This document shows positions 54,549 to 64,000 of a stretch of DNA of 64,000 nucleotides, piece by piece. The notes under the pieces are model-generated. The model saw only the letters and a program-made list of their open reading frames with translations, made no database searches and had not been told where the DNA came from. This stretch comes from an uncultured Ruminococcus sp. (lineage in GTDB: Bacteria > Bacillota > Clostridia > Oscillospirales > Ruminococcaceae). The stretch spans positions 62,001-126,000 of the forward strand of contig CANQJO010000004.1 in NCBI GenBank assembly GCA_947624255.1. The letters run 5' to 3'. A program made the position numbers and the translations under genes. Numbering within the stretch: position 1 is the first letter of the stretch; each line of letters starts with the position of its first letter.

Positions 54549-54580
54549 ATGATATGATTATATCATAGGTTCATATGAAC
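54549..54580. promoter_or_regulatory. Paired inverted repeats over the DUF1836 promoter
   Basis: A perfect 12-bp palindrome GTTCATATGAAC (54569-54580) lies in the spacer, and ATGATAT/ATATCAT (54549-54555 with 54560-54566) covers the -10. Two adjacent dimer sites over a promoter point to repression. Confidence 0.5.
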
Positions 54581-54585
54581 TTCAA
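54557..54585 (-). promoter_or_regulatory. sigma-A promoter of the DUF1836-SPFH operon
   Basis: Minus strand TTGAAG (54580-54585), 17 bp, TATAAT (54557-54562). From here to spoIIID (54586-54826) nothing else is clear; a sporulation-type promoter for spoIIID could not be identified. Confidence 0.65.
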
Positions 54586-54826
54586 GTGCGGTTTAGCGAC
54601 GATTTGAAATGATTTTACCGATTTTTTTGCATTTATCAGCGTTTTTCGCTCCTGATCATAATTTTTAAAGCTTTTTTGATATATTATATTTTTCTTAGCT
54701 GCACAGATCTCCGGAAAGAGAAATTTGCCGAAAAAGCTTGACTGATGTCCTATGAGATGATTTTTCTTCATATATATAGATTGGTTCAATTATTTGTACC
54801 GGAATCTCCCTGAAGGAGGTGATTAT

Positions 54827-55099
54827 TTGAAGGTCCGGCCAAATCAGAGAGCAGCAGTGCTTGGACAGTACATCATTGACAACAAAGCAACTGTCCGGGC
54901 AACTGCAAAAAAATTCGGCATTTCAAAGAGTACAGTACATAAAGATGTGAGTGAAAGACTGAAAAAAGAAAACCCTGTGCTGTATGCACAGGTAAAGGAT
55001 ATACTTGAGATAAACAAGCAGGAACGTCATATAAGAGGTGGAATGGCAACAAAACGGAAATATGAAAGCATAGCTGAACAGCGGAAAGGCTATAAATAA
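54827..55099 (+). CDS. spoIIID: Sporulation transcriptional regulator SpoIIID
   Basis: A 90-residue DNA-binding protein that in spore formers acts in the mother cell after engulfment. The helix-turn-helix is ATAKKFGISKSTVHKDV, followed by RLKKENPVLYAQVKDIL and HIRGGMATKRKY, very close to the Bacillus protein in motif and length. Start is TTG at 54827 with AAGGAGG at 9 nt; the longer frame has no ribosome site. Its presence means at least relict sporulation control. Confidence 0.92.
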   Translation: MKVRPNQRAAVLGQYIIDNKATVRATAKKFGISKSTVHKDVSERLKKENPVLYAQVKDILEINKQERHIRGGMATKRKYESIAEQRKGYK

Positions 55100-55112
55100 A
55101 GACAAGAAGAAC

Positions 55113-55148
55113 AAAAAGTGTGTACAGCTATTTCTGCACACACTTTTT
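55113..55148. terminator. Terminator of spoIIID
   Basis: An A5/T5-flanked stem (55113-55123 with 55138-55148, one mismatch at the inner end) with an extra inner CAG/CTG helix. Confidence 0.8.
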
Positions 55149-55246
55149 GCATTAGAGGACGGTGTTTCGTACAAGTAAAGCACCGTCCGCTGCAAGGCTA
55201 CACTTCAAAACCATGATCGGAATTCAAAATACACTCATAATAGAAA

Positions 55247-55590
55247 TCAAATGGTTTCGGCAAGAAATTCAAGCGTTACGCTTTGACAGTGCTGCTTGCC
55301 TTCACGAGGCTCTGTATTACAGCAATATCCCTTTGTTCCGATATAGGCGAAGATCGGTGCATAGCCGTCAAAATTCTTGTAGGTGCGTGAAACGCCGGCT
55401 TTATGACTACCGGAATTATCAAATGGAGAAACATCAATATTCACGGAACACAGCTGTTTTCAAGTAATGACGGCTCATAAGCGCAGGACAGAAACATATC
55501 GACATTCCCATCAAAAATCTGTTGATTTATCGACACTCCGATTGATGTGATCAGTCTTTCATTGCTTATAACATACTCAATTTTCAGCAT
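55247..55590 (-). pseudogene. IS1380-family-like transposase remnant
   Basis: Two short minus-strand frames overlap near 55441-55444. The first begins at ATG 55590 and ends after about 49 codons; the second, 65 codons ending at 55247, contains PFDNSGSHKAGVSRTYKNF and DGYAPIFAYIGTKGYC, which resemble the conserved core of IS1380-type (DDE) transposases. Most of the usual ~430 residues are missing and a frame change separates the parts. A CCTG-like end, on the minus strand at 55695-55698, could be an old terminal repeat. This is recognition by motif only. Confidence 0.6.
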
Positions 55591-56045
55591 TTTTGATTTC
55601 ACCCTCCGGGTGCTGTTCGCACAAAATGGTTCGTTTCAATGTTCAGAGAGGGGATTTTTTTACTTAAAAGTAGATTTTTTTGCATTTTGTGTGTCAGGCT
55701 AAACACAAATTTGCAGCTGTTACGGATCTCCTGTACTCTTACAGTCCGCCATCAGATACTGCACCAATTCCATTTTCTCTTGCTTAATCTTTGTTTTCCT
55801 GTGTTCATGCCCTTACTTCCATATTTTCTTATTGTGATTATCTGCATTTACACGGTTCTTTATTCAGACACCAATTGCTGCATTCATTCAGATCCAAATA
55901 GTCAAATAGGCAGATATCTCAAAAATGCGGGATATCTGCCTTTAATGATTATAGCCTATTGTATATGTCTTTCATATTGTTGAATAACTTCTATACGATT
56001 ACCCGCTTTAAGACAGAGGGAATCTTTACATATTTTGCTTTAAGA
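55591..56045. other. Intergenic tract after gdhA, no gene seen
   Basis: No credible gene. The first 100 bp probably belong to the decayed insertion element. The remainder is AT-rich without ribosome sites, and holds one hairpin near the gdhA end (see 55908-55941). Confidence 0.4.
55908..55941 (-). terminator. Hairpin downstream of gdhA
   Basis: An 11-bp perfect stem (55908-55918 with 55931-55941), 12-nt loop, about 100 bp after the gdhA stop; the T-tract is poor, so the terminator role is uncertain. Confidence 0.5.
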
Positions 56046-57416
<1,371 letters not shown>

Positions 57417-57447
57417 TTAATAATACTGCAAATGCAGCTCAAAGAAA

Positions 57448-57476
57448 ATTATAGCACTCCGGGAAAAAATTTGCAA
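57448..57476 (-). promoter_or_regulatory. Promoter of gdhA
   Basis: Minus strand TTGCAA (57471-57476), 17 bp, TATAAT (57448-57453). A CTGCA/TGCAG inverted repeat (57426-57437) sits just downstream of the predicted start and could be an operator. Confidence 0.65.
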
Positions 57477-57532
57477 TACTGTAATGCTAAAAATTTTTTT
57501 AGGAGAATTTTTTCGTTTATCTGCACTAATTT

Positions 57533-58813
57533 TCAGCCAAACTTTTGTGCATCATCACAATAATTTTCATAGTGATCCAGATACTCCGAGGCAAGATACA
57601 GAGAGCCGCAGACAACCATGATCCCATTTGTTTCAAGGGTAAGCGCTTTTGCCTTTTCAACGGCTTCATCAAGTGATGAACACGCCTCCGCATCGGTATA
57701 CTCCCCTGCCGGTTCAGCGAGCTTTTTGGCAGAAACGGCATTGACCGCAAAGCCGTCAACGGTAAAAATTTTACGGCTGTGTCCGGCTATCATCGCAATT
57801 CCTTCTTTGTAGTCCTTTGTATCGACCATTCCCACGACCGCATACACAGGGCAATGCCACAGATAAAGCAGATCGACAAGATTTTTGATACCGTCAGGGT
57901 TGTGTCCGCCATCGACAAGAATATCCGGATCACGTGATACAAGCTGCAAACGTGCCTTGACCTGTGTATTCTCTAAAGCAGGTTTTATGTTTTCCTCAGA
58001 TATATCAAAGCCCTTTTTTCTCAGATAACGGCAGGCTTCAACAGCTAAAGATGCATTGATAGTCTGAGCACTTCCGAGCATCTTCGTTCTGTAGCTTTCG
58101 CCCTCATAAGTAAAAGGCGTTCCATTGGTAACAGTGGGCATACCGCTGATACAGTGCTTTGTCAGGATAAATTCCGCATCGTTTTTCTTTGCGGCTGCTT
58201 TAACTATCCTCACAACATCCGGCGAATTACCGTCTGCAAGGACAACAGCCGAGCCATGCTTGATTATCCCTGCTTTCTGTTTTGCGATCTTTTCCACTGT
58301 GTCTCCAAGAATTTCCGTATGGTCAAGACCAATGGACGTTATCACAGACAGCAGCGGCGGAGGTATCACATTCGTGCTGTCAAGTAGTCCGCCGATGCCC
58401 GTTTCAAGAACTACTATATCGCACCTTTCACGCTCATACCACAGCATCGCTATCGCCATTGTTATCTCAAACCGGGAGTATTCACGGTCGGCTACACGTT
58501 CACGGACAAATTCTGCGATATCACAAAGCTGCTCATCACTGATCTCCTTGCCGTTTATCCGTATTCTGTCGTTGTAGCGAAGTATGAACGGCGATGTGAA
58601 CTGACCTGTTTTATATCCGGAAAATATCAGAGCATTCGATATATATTCCACTGTCGAGCCTTTGCCGTTAGTACCGGCGACATGGACAAATTTAAGCTGA
58701 TTTTCCGGATTCCCGAGACACTCCATAAGCTCCCGTGCTCTTGAAAGATCGGTTACCCTCCCTCCAAGACGGCTGTAGGAGTTTATGAATTCCATACACT
58801 GATCAAAATTCAT
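57533..58813 (-). CDS. folC: Folylpolyglutamate synthase / dihydrofolate synthase
   Basis: A 426-residue Mur-ligase-type enzyme adding glutamate to dihydropteroate and folates. P-loop GTNGKGSTVEY (near 46), omega loop TSPFILRYNDRI, VLETGIGGLLDSTNV, and DGGHNPDG in the C-terminal domain. It overlaps the Dabb-protein gene by 11 bp and is last in the valS operon. Confidence 0.94.
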   Translation of the reverse strand: MNFDQCMEFINSYSRLGGRVTDLSRARELMECLGNPENQLKFVHVAGTNGKGSTVEYISNALIFSGYKTGQFTSPFILRYNDRIRINGKEISDEQLCDIAEFVRERVADREYSRFEITMAIAMLWYERERCDIVVLETGIGGLLDSTNVIPPPLLSVITSIGLDHTEILGDTVEKIAKQKAGIIKHGSAVVLADGNSPDVVRIVKAAAKKNDAEFILTKHCISGMPTVTNGTPFTYEGESYRTKMLGSAQTINASLAVEACRYLRKKGFDISEENIKPALENTQVKARLQLVSRDPDILVDGGHNPDGIKNLVDLLYLWHCPVYAVVGMVDTKDYKEGIAMIAGHSRKIFTVDGFAVNAVSAKKLAEPAGEYTDAEACSSLDEAVEKAKALTLETNGIMVVCGSLYLASEYLDHYENYCDDAQKFG

Positions 58814-59105
58814 AATCTATACAGGCACGGTCGGTCTTTACAGCTCCTATAAATTTTCCGAACTCCAAGTGAGCCGGATGTACCTGATACGCATTCAGAG
58901 CCGCAATATCCTCAAATTCACAAACAAGAGCAATAGTATAATTATCGTCGGGAGCTTCTGCCGAATTGATGACGACCTCTCCCCTTTTGAGTACGCTGAC
59001 ATTCTCAATTACGTTATTGAAACGCTTTTTTGCCTCAGCAGCATTTTCATCAGCGGTACGTCCTCCTGCATCTTTAAGCTTGAACATAACAATATGCCTT
59101 ATCAT
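58803..59105 (-). CDS. Dabb-family (stress-responsive alpha/beta barrel) protein
   Basis: A 100-residue protein with the dimeric alpha/beta-barrel fold: MIRHIVMFKLKD at the start, then ALVCEFEDIAALNAYQ and HPAHLEFGKFI. Related domains act as small enzymes or ligand-binding dimers; its role here is unknown. Located between valS and folC with 12-bp and overlapping junctions, so likely cotranscribed. Confidence 0.85.
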   Translation of the reverse strand: MIRHIVMFKLKDAGGRTADENAAEAKKRFNNVIENVSVLKRGEVVINSAEAPDDNYTIALVCEFEDIAALNAYQVHPAHLEFGKFIGAVKTDRACIDYEF

Positions 59106-59117
59106 AGCGATCGCTCC

Positions 59118-61736
59118 TTATCTGAAATTCTCCATAGATTGTTGTATTTTTGCCATTTTCTCCTGCGCATTGGCAAGCTTTGCCCTTTCAGCCTCAATGA
59201 GTTTCTCGGGAGCTTTGGCTATAAATCCCTGATTATTCAGCTTTCCGCTGAGGAAGTCAATGTCCTTCTGAACCTTTTCCCTTTCCTTTTCAAGACGTGC
59301 CAGCTCCTTTTCCTTGTCAACAAGCTCGTCCATGGGAATGAATATCCTTGCTGAATCGGTTACTGCATTCGCACAGTCCGTCAGTTCAAACCTCTCCCCT
59401 ACCTGAACCGCAGAAGCGGATGCAAGCCGCTCAAAGAAAACGGTGCATGACTCAAAAAGCTGTATATCGGCAGTTTCTATAAAGAGTTTCGCTTTCACAG
59501 ACGGCGGAACATTCATCTCAGTGCGTGTGTTTCGTACTGCTCTTACTGCTTCGATTATTTTGCTGAAAGATCTTTCCTCCGCTGAATAGTCGATGTTTTC
59601 ATCAAAAACAGGATAGCTTTCAAGAATTATCATGCTGCTGCCGTTTGTGAGCACCTGCCATATCTCCTCGGTAATAAACGGCATAAACGGATGCAGGAGT
59701 TTCAGCATTCCCTGCATCGCCCATACAAGAACAGCCTGTGCTCTCTCCATTGTATCCCCACCGGACTGTATCCTCGGCTTTGTAAGCTCAATGTACCAGT
59801 CGCAGTAAACGTCCCAAATGAAGTCATATATCTTCTGCGAAGCAACTCCGAGCTCGAATTTTTCAAGGTTTTCGTTGACTTCTTTGGCAAGCCTGTTGAA
59901 CTTATTGATGAGCCATTTGTCCTCTGCCTCGAGCTTTTCGGGAAGTCCCCTGAACTCGTAGCCCTCCGGAAGATTCATCATTATGAAGCGTGAAGCATTC
60001 CACAGCTTATTTGCAAAATTTCGTGCAGCCTTTACCTTGTCATCAATATAACGCATATCGTTTCCGGGAGAATTTCCCGTAGCAAGCATAAATCTCAGAG
60101 CATCCGCACCATATTCATTTATGACCTCTAAAGGATCAATGCCGTTGCCAAGCGATTTCGACATCTTCCGTCCCTGAGAATCACGGACAAGTCCGTGGAT
60201 AAGGACAGTGTCAAAGGGAGCTTTTCCCATATTTTCAATGCCGCTGAACATCATTCTGATTACCCAGAAAAAGATGATATCATAGCCGGTAACAAGCGTA
60301 TTCGTCGGATAGAAATATTTCAGATCCTCAGTCTCGTCGGGCCAGCCTAATGTTGAGAACGGCCACAGCGCTGAACTGAACCATGTGTCAAGAGTGTCGG
60401 GATCCTGCCTCATGGGCTTTCCGCACACGGGACATACAGCATGATCCTCTTTAGTGACAGTCATTTCGCCGCATTCATCGCAGTAGAAGGCAGGTATCCG
60501 GTGTCCCCACCATATCTGACGTGATATGCACCAATCACGGATATTCTCCAGCCAGTGGAAGTATATCTTTTCAAACCGCTCCGGAACGAATCTCGTCTCG
60601 CCGTTCTTTACAGCTGCGATCGCAGGCTCTGCAAGAGGCTTCATCTTTACAAACCACTGTGTTGATACCTTTGGCTCAACCGTAGTTCCGCAGCGATAGC
60701 ACGTACCTACATTGTGGCTGTGATCTTCGATCTTTACGAGAGCTCCCTCCTTTTCAAGATCATCAACTATCGCTTTGCGTGCCTCAAACCTGTCCATTCC
60801 GGCATATGCAGGATAATCGTCAACGATCGTTGCATCATCATTCATCACGTTTATCACGGGAAGATCATGGCGCAGTCCTACCTCAAAGTCATTCGGGTCA
60901 TGGGCAGGAGTTATCTTAACAACGCCTGTACCAAAATCCATTTCAACATAATCGTCAGCAATAACAGGTATCTCACGGTGAACGATCGGCAAAATGACCG
61001 TCTTTCCCACAAGATCGGAATACCTTGTGTCTTTGGGATTTACCGCAACGGCAGTATCGCCCAAAAGCGTTTCGGGACGAGTTGTAGCAAGCTCGATATA
61101 GCTGTCACTGTCCTTGATCTTATAGCGGAGATGCCAGAAATGCCCTGCCTGATCTTCATATGTGACCTCTGCATCAGAAAGCGAGGTGCGGCATTTCGGA
61201 CACCAATTTATGATACGCTCTCCACGGTAGATAAGTCCCTTTTCGTAATAGTTGACGAAAACCTCCTTGACCGCCTTTGAGCAGCCCTCGTCCATTGTGA
61301 AACGCTCTCTTGACCAGTCACAGGATGAACCCAGCTTTTTGAGTTGTTCAACGATGCGTCCGCCGTACTGATGTTTCCATTCCCACGCACGCTTCATGAA
61401 ACCGTCTCTGCCCAGATCCTCCTTGGAAACGCCTTCCTTGCGCATTGCTTCAACGATCTTTGCCTCTGTTGCAATAGCAGCGTGATCTGTTCCCGGAAGC
61501 CACAGTGCAGCATATCCGTTCATTCTCTTCCAGCGGATAAGTATATCCTGAAGAGTTTCATCAAGGGCATGACCCATGTGAAGCTGTCCCGTGATATTCG
61601 GTGGTGGAATAACTATCGTATAGGGCGTTTTTTGCGGATCTGCCTCTGCCCGGAAGCAGCCCTTGTCGTTCCATTCCTTGTAGATCCTGTCCTCAAACGA
61701 TCTCGGATCGTATGATTTTGCAAGCTCCTTTGCCAT
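59118..61736 (-). CDS. valS: Valyl-tRNA synthetase
   Basis: An 872-residue class I synthetase with editing domain. HIGH is HMGH in PNITGQLHMGHALD, KMSKS is GRKMSKSLGNGIDP, and a C-terminal coiled coil (KEKELARLEKEREKVQKD) binds tRNA. ATG at 61736 follows AAAGGAG; the upstream frame extends into the T-box leader and is not coding. Expression is controlled by the T-box upstream. Confidence 0.97.
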   Translation of the reverse strand: MAKELAKSYDPRSFEDRIYKEWNDKGCFRAEADPQKTPYTIVIPPPNITGQLHMGHALDETLQDILIRWKRMNGYAALWLPGTDHAAIATEAKIVEAMRKEGVSKEDLGRDGFMKRAWEWKHQYGGRIVEQLKKLGSSCDWSRERFTMDEGCSKAVKEVFVNYYEKGLIYRGERIINWCPKCRTSLSDAEVTYEDQAGHFWHLRYKIKDSDSYIELATTRPETLLGDTAVAVNPKDTRYSDLVGKTVILPIVHREIPVIADDYVEMDFGTGVVKITPAHDPNDFEVGLRHDLPVINVMNDDATIVDDYPAYAGMDRFEARKAIVDDLEKEGALVKIEDHSHNVGTCYRCGTTVEPKVSTQWFVKMKPLAEPAIAAVKNGETRFVPERFEKIYFHWLENIRDWCISRQIWWGHRIPAFYCDECGEMTVTKEDHAVCPVCGKPMRQDPDTLDTWFSSALWPFSTLGWPDETEDLKYFYPTNTLVTGYDIIFFWVIRMMFSGIENMGKAPFDTVLIHGLVRDSQGRKMSKSLGNGIDPLEVINEYGADALRFMLATGNSPGNDMRYIDDKVKAARNFANKLWNASRFIMMNLPEGYEFRGLPEKLEAEDKWLINKFNRLAKEVNENLEKFELGVASQKIYDFIWDVYCDWYIELTKPRIQSGGDTMERAQAVLVWAMQGMLKLLHPFMPFITEEIWQVLTNGSSMIILESYPVFDENIDYSAEERSFSKIIEAVRAVRNTRTEMNVPPSVKAKLFIETADIQLFESCTVFFERLASASAVQVGERFELTDCANAVTDSARIFIPMDELVDKEKELARLEKEREKVQKDIDFLSGKLNNQGFIAKAPEKLIEAERAKLANAQEKMAKIQQSMENFR

Positions 61737-62040
61737 GATATAACTCCTTTTTATGAAATTGGCGGTATCTCCGAAAAACAGAAACGCCCCAAGCCGTAAA
61801 GACTCAGGGCGGACTTTTATCCGTGTTACCACCTGAATTCGGAGAAACTCTCCGCACTCACCGCAGCATTACGCCGCTCCCCTGTAACGTGAGGAACACG
61901 CCGCAGACTACACAGCATCACTGCCTTCACCCACAGACTCCGAAGCTACTTCACCGTATTGTTCACACTGCCTTGCACCCTCCGGCAGCTCTCTGTGATC
62001 GCAGATACGGCTACTCCTCTCCATCATCGCTTTGTCATTA
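61737..62040 (-). promoter_or_regulatory. T-box leader of valS
   Basis: A leader of about 300 nt on the minus strand. The T-box core AGGTGGTAACACGG lies at 61821-61834, next to the terminator. Stem I is visible (CCGTAT near 61997-62002 pairs with ATACGG near 61955-61960) with an AGAGAG distal element. Below that helix lies TGAAGTAGC, giving a GTA valine specifier at 61947-61949. When uncharged tRNA-Val rises, the antiterminator should form and valS be expressed. Confidence 0.9.
61785..61811 (-). terminator. T-box terminator of valS
   Basis: An 11-bp stem including G-T pairs (61785-61795 with 61801-61811), 5-nt loop, followed on the minus strand by TTTCTGTTTTTC. It competes with the antiterminator. 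Confidence 0.85.
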
Positions 62041-62045
62041 TTTAC

Positions 62046-62074
62046 ATTATACACGATTCCGGAGAGGCTGTCAA
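62046..62074 (-). promoter_or_regulatory. sigma-A promoter of the valS operon
   Basis: Minus strand TTGACA (62069-62074), 17 bp, TATAAT (62046-62051). Confidence 0.88.
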
Positions 62075-62098
62075 GAGATTTTTTTCAAACCGCTTATC

Positions 62099-62127
62099 AA
62101 AAAAGGAGACACGAATGTCTCCCTTTT
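62099..62127 (-). terminator. Terminator of the FtsX-type permease gene
   Basis: GGAGACA/TGTCTCC stem extended by A-T pairs, 4-nt loop CGAA, T-run on the minus strand. Confidence 0.85.
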
Positions 62128-62131
62128 GTTT

Positions 62132-64000
62132 TTATTCCGTCCTGAGTGCCTCCACAGGATCTTTCTTCGATGCCACCCTTGACGGGATAACTCCGGCAAT
62201 AAGCGTCAGTATCATGCTTATTGCAATAAGTATCACCCCTCCGATGACCGGAACGTGCGCATGAAGTGTATCGAGCGATGTGACACTGTGTATTATCAGA
62301 TTTATGGGTATCGTCAGAAGCACCGACACTCCGATGCCGATGACTCCGGCGCACAGGCCCACAAGAAGCGTCTCAGCATTGAACACGGTGGAAACATCAT
62401 GCTTTGATGCTCCGATAGCACGAAGTATACCTATCTCTCTTGTACGCTCCAGAACGGAGATGTACGTGATTATGCCTATCATTATTGAAGACACCACGAG
62501 TGATATTCCCACAAATGCAATGAGCAGATATGAGATACCGCTGATTATTCCCGTCACCGACGACATGAGCAGTGCAACGTAATCTGTATAGTGGATAACG
62601 TCCTCATCCTGCACAGACCTGTTGTAGCTTTCTATTTCATCGGAAATTGCGTCTTTGTCCTCGAAAGATCTCGGATAAATCCTTATCTGTGACGGATCGT
62701 CAAGGCTCGAATATCCCAGAATATAGAGATTATCCTCATAAGTAAGATCGGAGATCTGTTCGGGAGTGAACGTATCAAATATCTTTACGTACAGGCTGTC
62801 ACTTATATTGAGCGTGTCAAGCTGTGCTGCAAGCTCCGCCTCACTGAGCTGCGAAAGCTGCGGCTCGACCTGAGCTGCATATTGGTACGGAAGTATCTGC
62901 CGCAGTATGTCGGGAGCGTATTGCTCAAACTGTTCATCATCAAGTCCTTTGAGTGCGCCGACTATGGCAGCAGATTCCGAGTCCTCTCCCTGAGCGCTCA
63001 TTTCATCAATATCCTTGAAAAGCTGCTCACGGTTTTCCGGCTTCATGGCATCAGCGACCATTGCTTCAAGCTGTTCGTCAGACGGCTGAGACAGCACGAA
63101 TTTTGAAACAGCAGCTTTTCCTGCCGTTTCAAGCCCTGATACATACTCCTTTGCTGACGCTGCCTTTTCCTCATCGGTAAGTCCCTTATAGTCGTCAGTG
63201 CGGAATTTGCTGCCGGTCAGCAGATCGTTCTCCTTGTCAGCTACCTGAGCCTTCACAAGCTCGCTGTTGTTCGTCTTGTCAATAATGTAATCAGTAAGCT
63301 CCTTGGTATAGCCGATATATCCGCTTATCATGGTGGCTGTGGCATCGGGATTCGGTCTGATAAAGCCGACTACCTTGAGATCGGTTCCGACATTCCGGTT
63401 ATTGTAGAGGAGCTCAAGTCCCGAAGAGCTTTTTGACAGGTCGGTATATCCCGCACCTGATGAATTCTCCTCATAATACTCACAAGGAAGTATCAATCTG
63501 AATTCCTTGTTAAGTATATCATCGAAGCTCCACTGTGTAACACCGTAATCAGAGATATTCTCGCCCTTCATGGCAGCCTTTACAATATCGGCAAAGCCGT
63601 CAGCGGATTTAAGTCCCAGAGCGTATGTTATCATATCGGGAAGCTCGTTGTTCTCATTCAGTACCACAACGACTTCGTTATATTCTTCCGGAAATCTTCC
63701 TGCAACAACATCGTACTGGTCGTATATCAGCGGATTTATACCGCTGCCGTCAGCAGCCGGCAGAAGCTCCTCCCATATCTGTATCTGCCACATCGACATC
63801 ATGCTGTTATTTGCGCCCATCAGAGAGGTCGTATCCTGCATCAAAGAATCCATACCCATTGACTTTGCGTAGATCTCGTTCAGATCGGATTTTACAATTA
63901 CGCCGTTTTCGTCCTTGGTGAATATCGGCATCTGAATATCATATCCGTATGAAACAGCATTTGACTTATCCTTGATGACACTGTTCTCGTCAACGTATTT
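62132..64000 (-). CDS. ABC transporter permease, MacB/FtsX type (3' part; gene runs off the window end)
   Basis: The last 622 residues of a permease; the frame is open to the window edge, so the ATG at 63931 is internal. A very large extracytoplasmic domain (Asp, Glu, Ser and Ala rich) fills the first ~480 residues seen. The last ~150 residues contain three membrane segments and the FtsX-family core LERTREIGILRAIGASK and the tail PSRVASKKDPVEALRTE. Such permeases work with a separate ATPase as mechanotransmission exporters or lipoprotein/peptide transporters. The ATPase gene is probably beyond the edge. Confidence 0.88.
   Translation of the reverse strand, partial: KYVDENSVIKDKSNAVSYGYDIQMPIFTKDENGVIVKSDLNEIYAKSMGMDSLMQDTTSLMGANNSMMSMWQIQIWEELLPAADGSGINPLIYDQYDVVAGRFPEEYNEVVVVLNENNELPDMITYALGLKSADGFADIVKAAMKGENISDYGVTQWSFDDILNKEFRLILPCEYYEENSSGAGYTDLSKSSSGLELLYNNRNVGTDLKVVGFIRPNPDATATMISGYIGYTKELTDYIIDKTNNSELVKAQVADKENDLLTGSKFRTDDYKGLTDEEKAASAKEYVSGLETAGKAAVSKFVLSQPSDEQLEAMVADAMKPENREQLFKDIDEMSAQGEDSESAAIVGALKGLDDEQFEQYAPDILRQILPYQYAAQVEPQLSQLSEAELAAQLDTLNISDSLYVKIFDTFTPEQISDLTYEDNLYILGYSSLDDPSQIRIYPRSFEDKDAISDEIESYNRSVQDEDVIHYTDYVALLMSSVTGIISGISYLLIAFVGISLVVSSIMIGIITYISVLERTREIGILRAIGASKHDVSTVFNAETLLVGLCAGVIGIGVSVLLTIPINLIIHSVTSLDTLHAHVPVIGGVILIAISMILTLIAGVIPSRVASKKDPVEALRTE

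Noticed and set aside
55639-55983. Plus-strand frame of 114 codons in the gdhA-spoIIID gap
   Set aside because: Rich in Leu, Cys, Phe and Ile with no ribosome site and no recognisable domain; it runs through the gdhA hairpin.

Overview
The window looks like chromosomal DNA of a cellulosome-forming Ruminococcus (Firmicutes, Oscillospirales; R. flavefaciens-like). The reasons are two secreted plant-cell-wall enzymes with type I dockerins (GH30-CBM22-dockerin-CE1 at 31-34 kb and GH44-dockerin at 46-48 kb), an Enterococcus-type ntp V-ATPase operon, MurT/GatD, a T-box in front of valS, SpoIIID, and very regular sigma-A promoters (TTGACA-17-TATAAT). The genus is inferred; no rRNA lies in the window.

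Layout. 0-6 kb: lon (5' part only) diverges from a three-domain sensor-GGDEF-acetyltransferase gene, followed on the minus strand by an FkbM methyltransferase and a PH-domain protein. 6-9 kb: rpsO-pnp. 9-18 kb: nine-gene V-ATPase operon in the order ntpFIKECGABD, with Na+-type ligands in the K ring. 18-22 kb: aspS, hisS, mgsA and a MinD-like ATPase. 22-29 kb: a heterodimeric ABC exporter, a UDP-sugar pyrophosphorylase, tRNA-Pro(GGG) and an aquaporin. 28-31 kb: a three-gene surface operon (secreted Thr/Ser-rich protein, sortase, membrane protein). 31-35 kb: the multimodular xylanase/esterase and a lipoprotein. 35-39 kb: an atypical MetRS-like enzyme and gltX, divergent from a DRE-TIM aldolase. 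40-43 kb: a MATE exporter with a divergent AraC regulator, then a VTT-domain protein. 43-45.5 kb: serC, an unlisted 43-residue membrane protein, serA. 45.7-51 kb: GH44 enzyme, a beta-helix protein, murT-gatD. 51-53 kb: ECF sigma factor and a Thr-rich membrane protein behind a cloverleaf-like leader. 53-55 kb: SPFH protein, DUF1836 regulator, spoIIID. 55-56 kb: a decayed IS1380-like transposase. 56-64 kb: gdhA, folC, a Dabb protein, T-box-controlled valS and the 3' part of an FtsX-type permease.

Most genes are housekeeping. The least explained features are the PBP-GGDEF-GNAT fusion, the four-arm RNA/DNA structure before the ECF sigma gene, the sortase trio, the coupled microprotein between serC and serA, a MinD lacking its membrane-targeting tail, the MetRS-like enzyme with a divergent KMSKS region, and a 26-bp repeat present on both sides of rpsO. 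No CRISPR array, prophage or intact insertion sequence was seen. All functional calls rest on reading the sequence and on known families; no database search was run.
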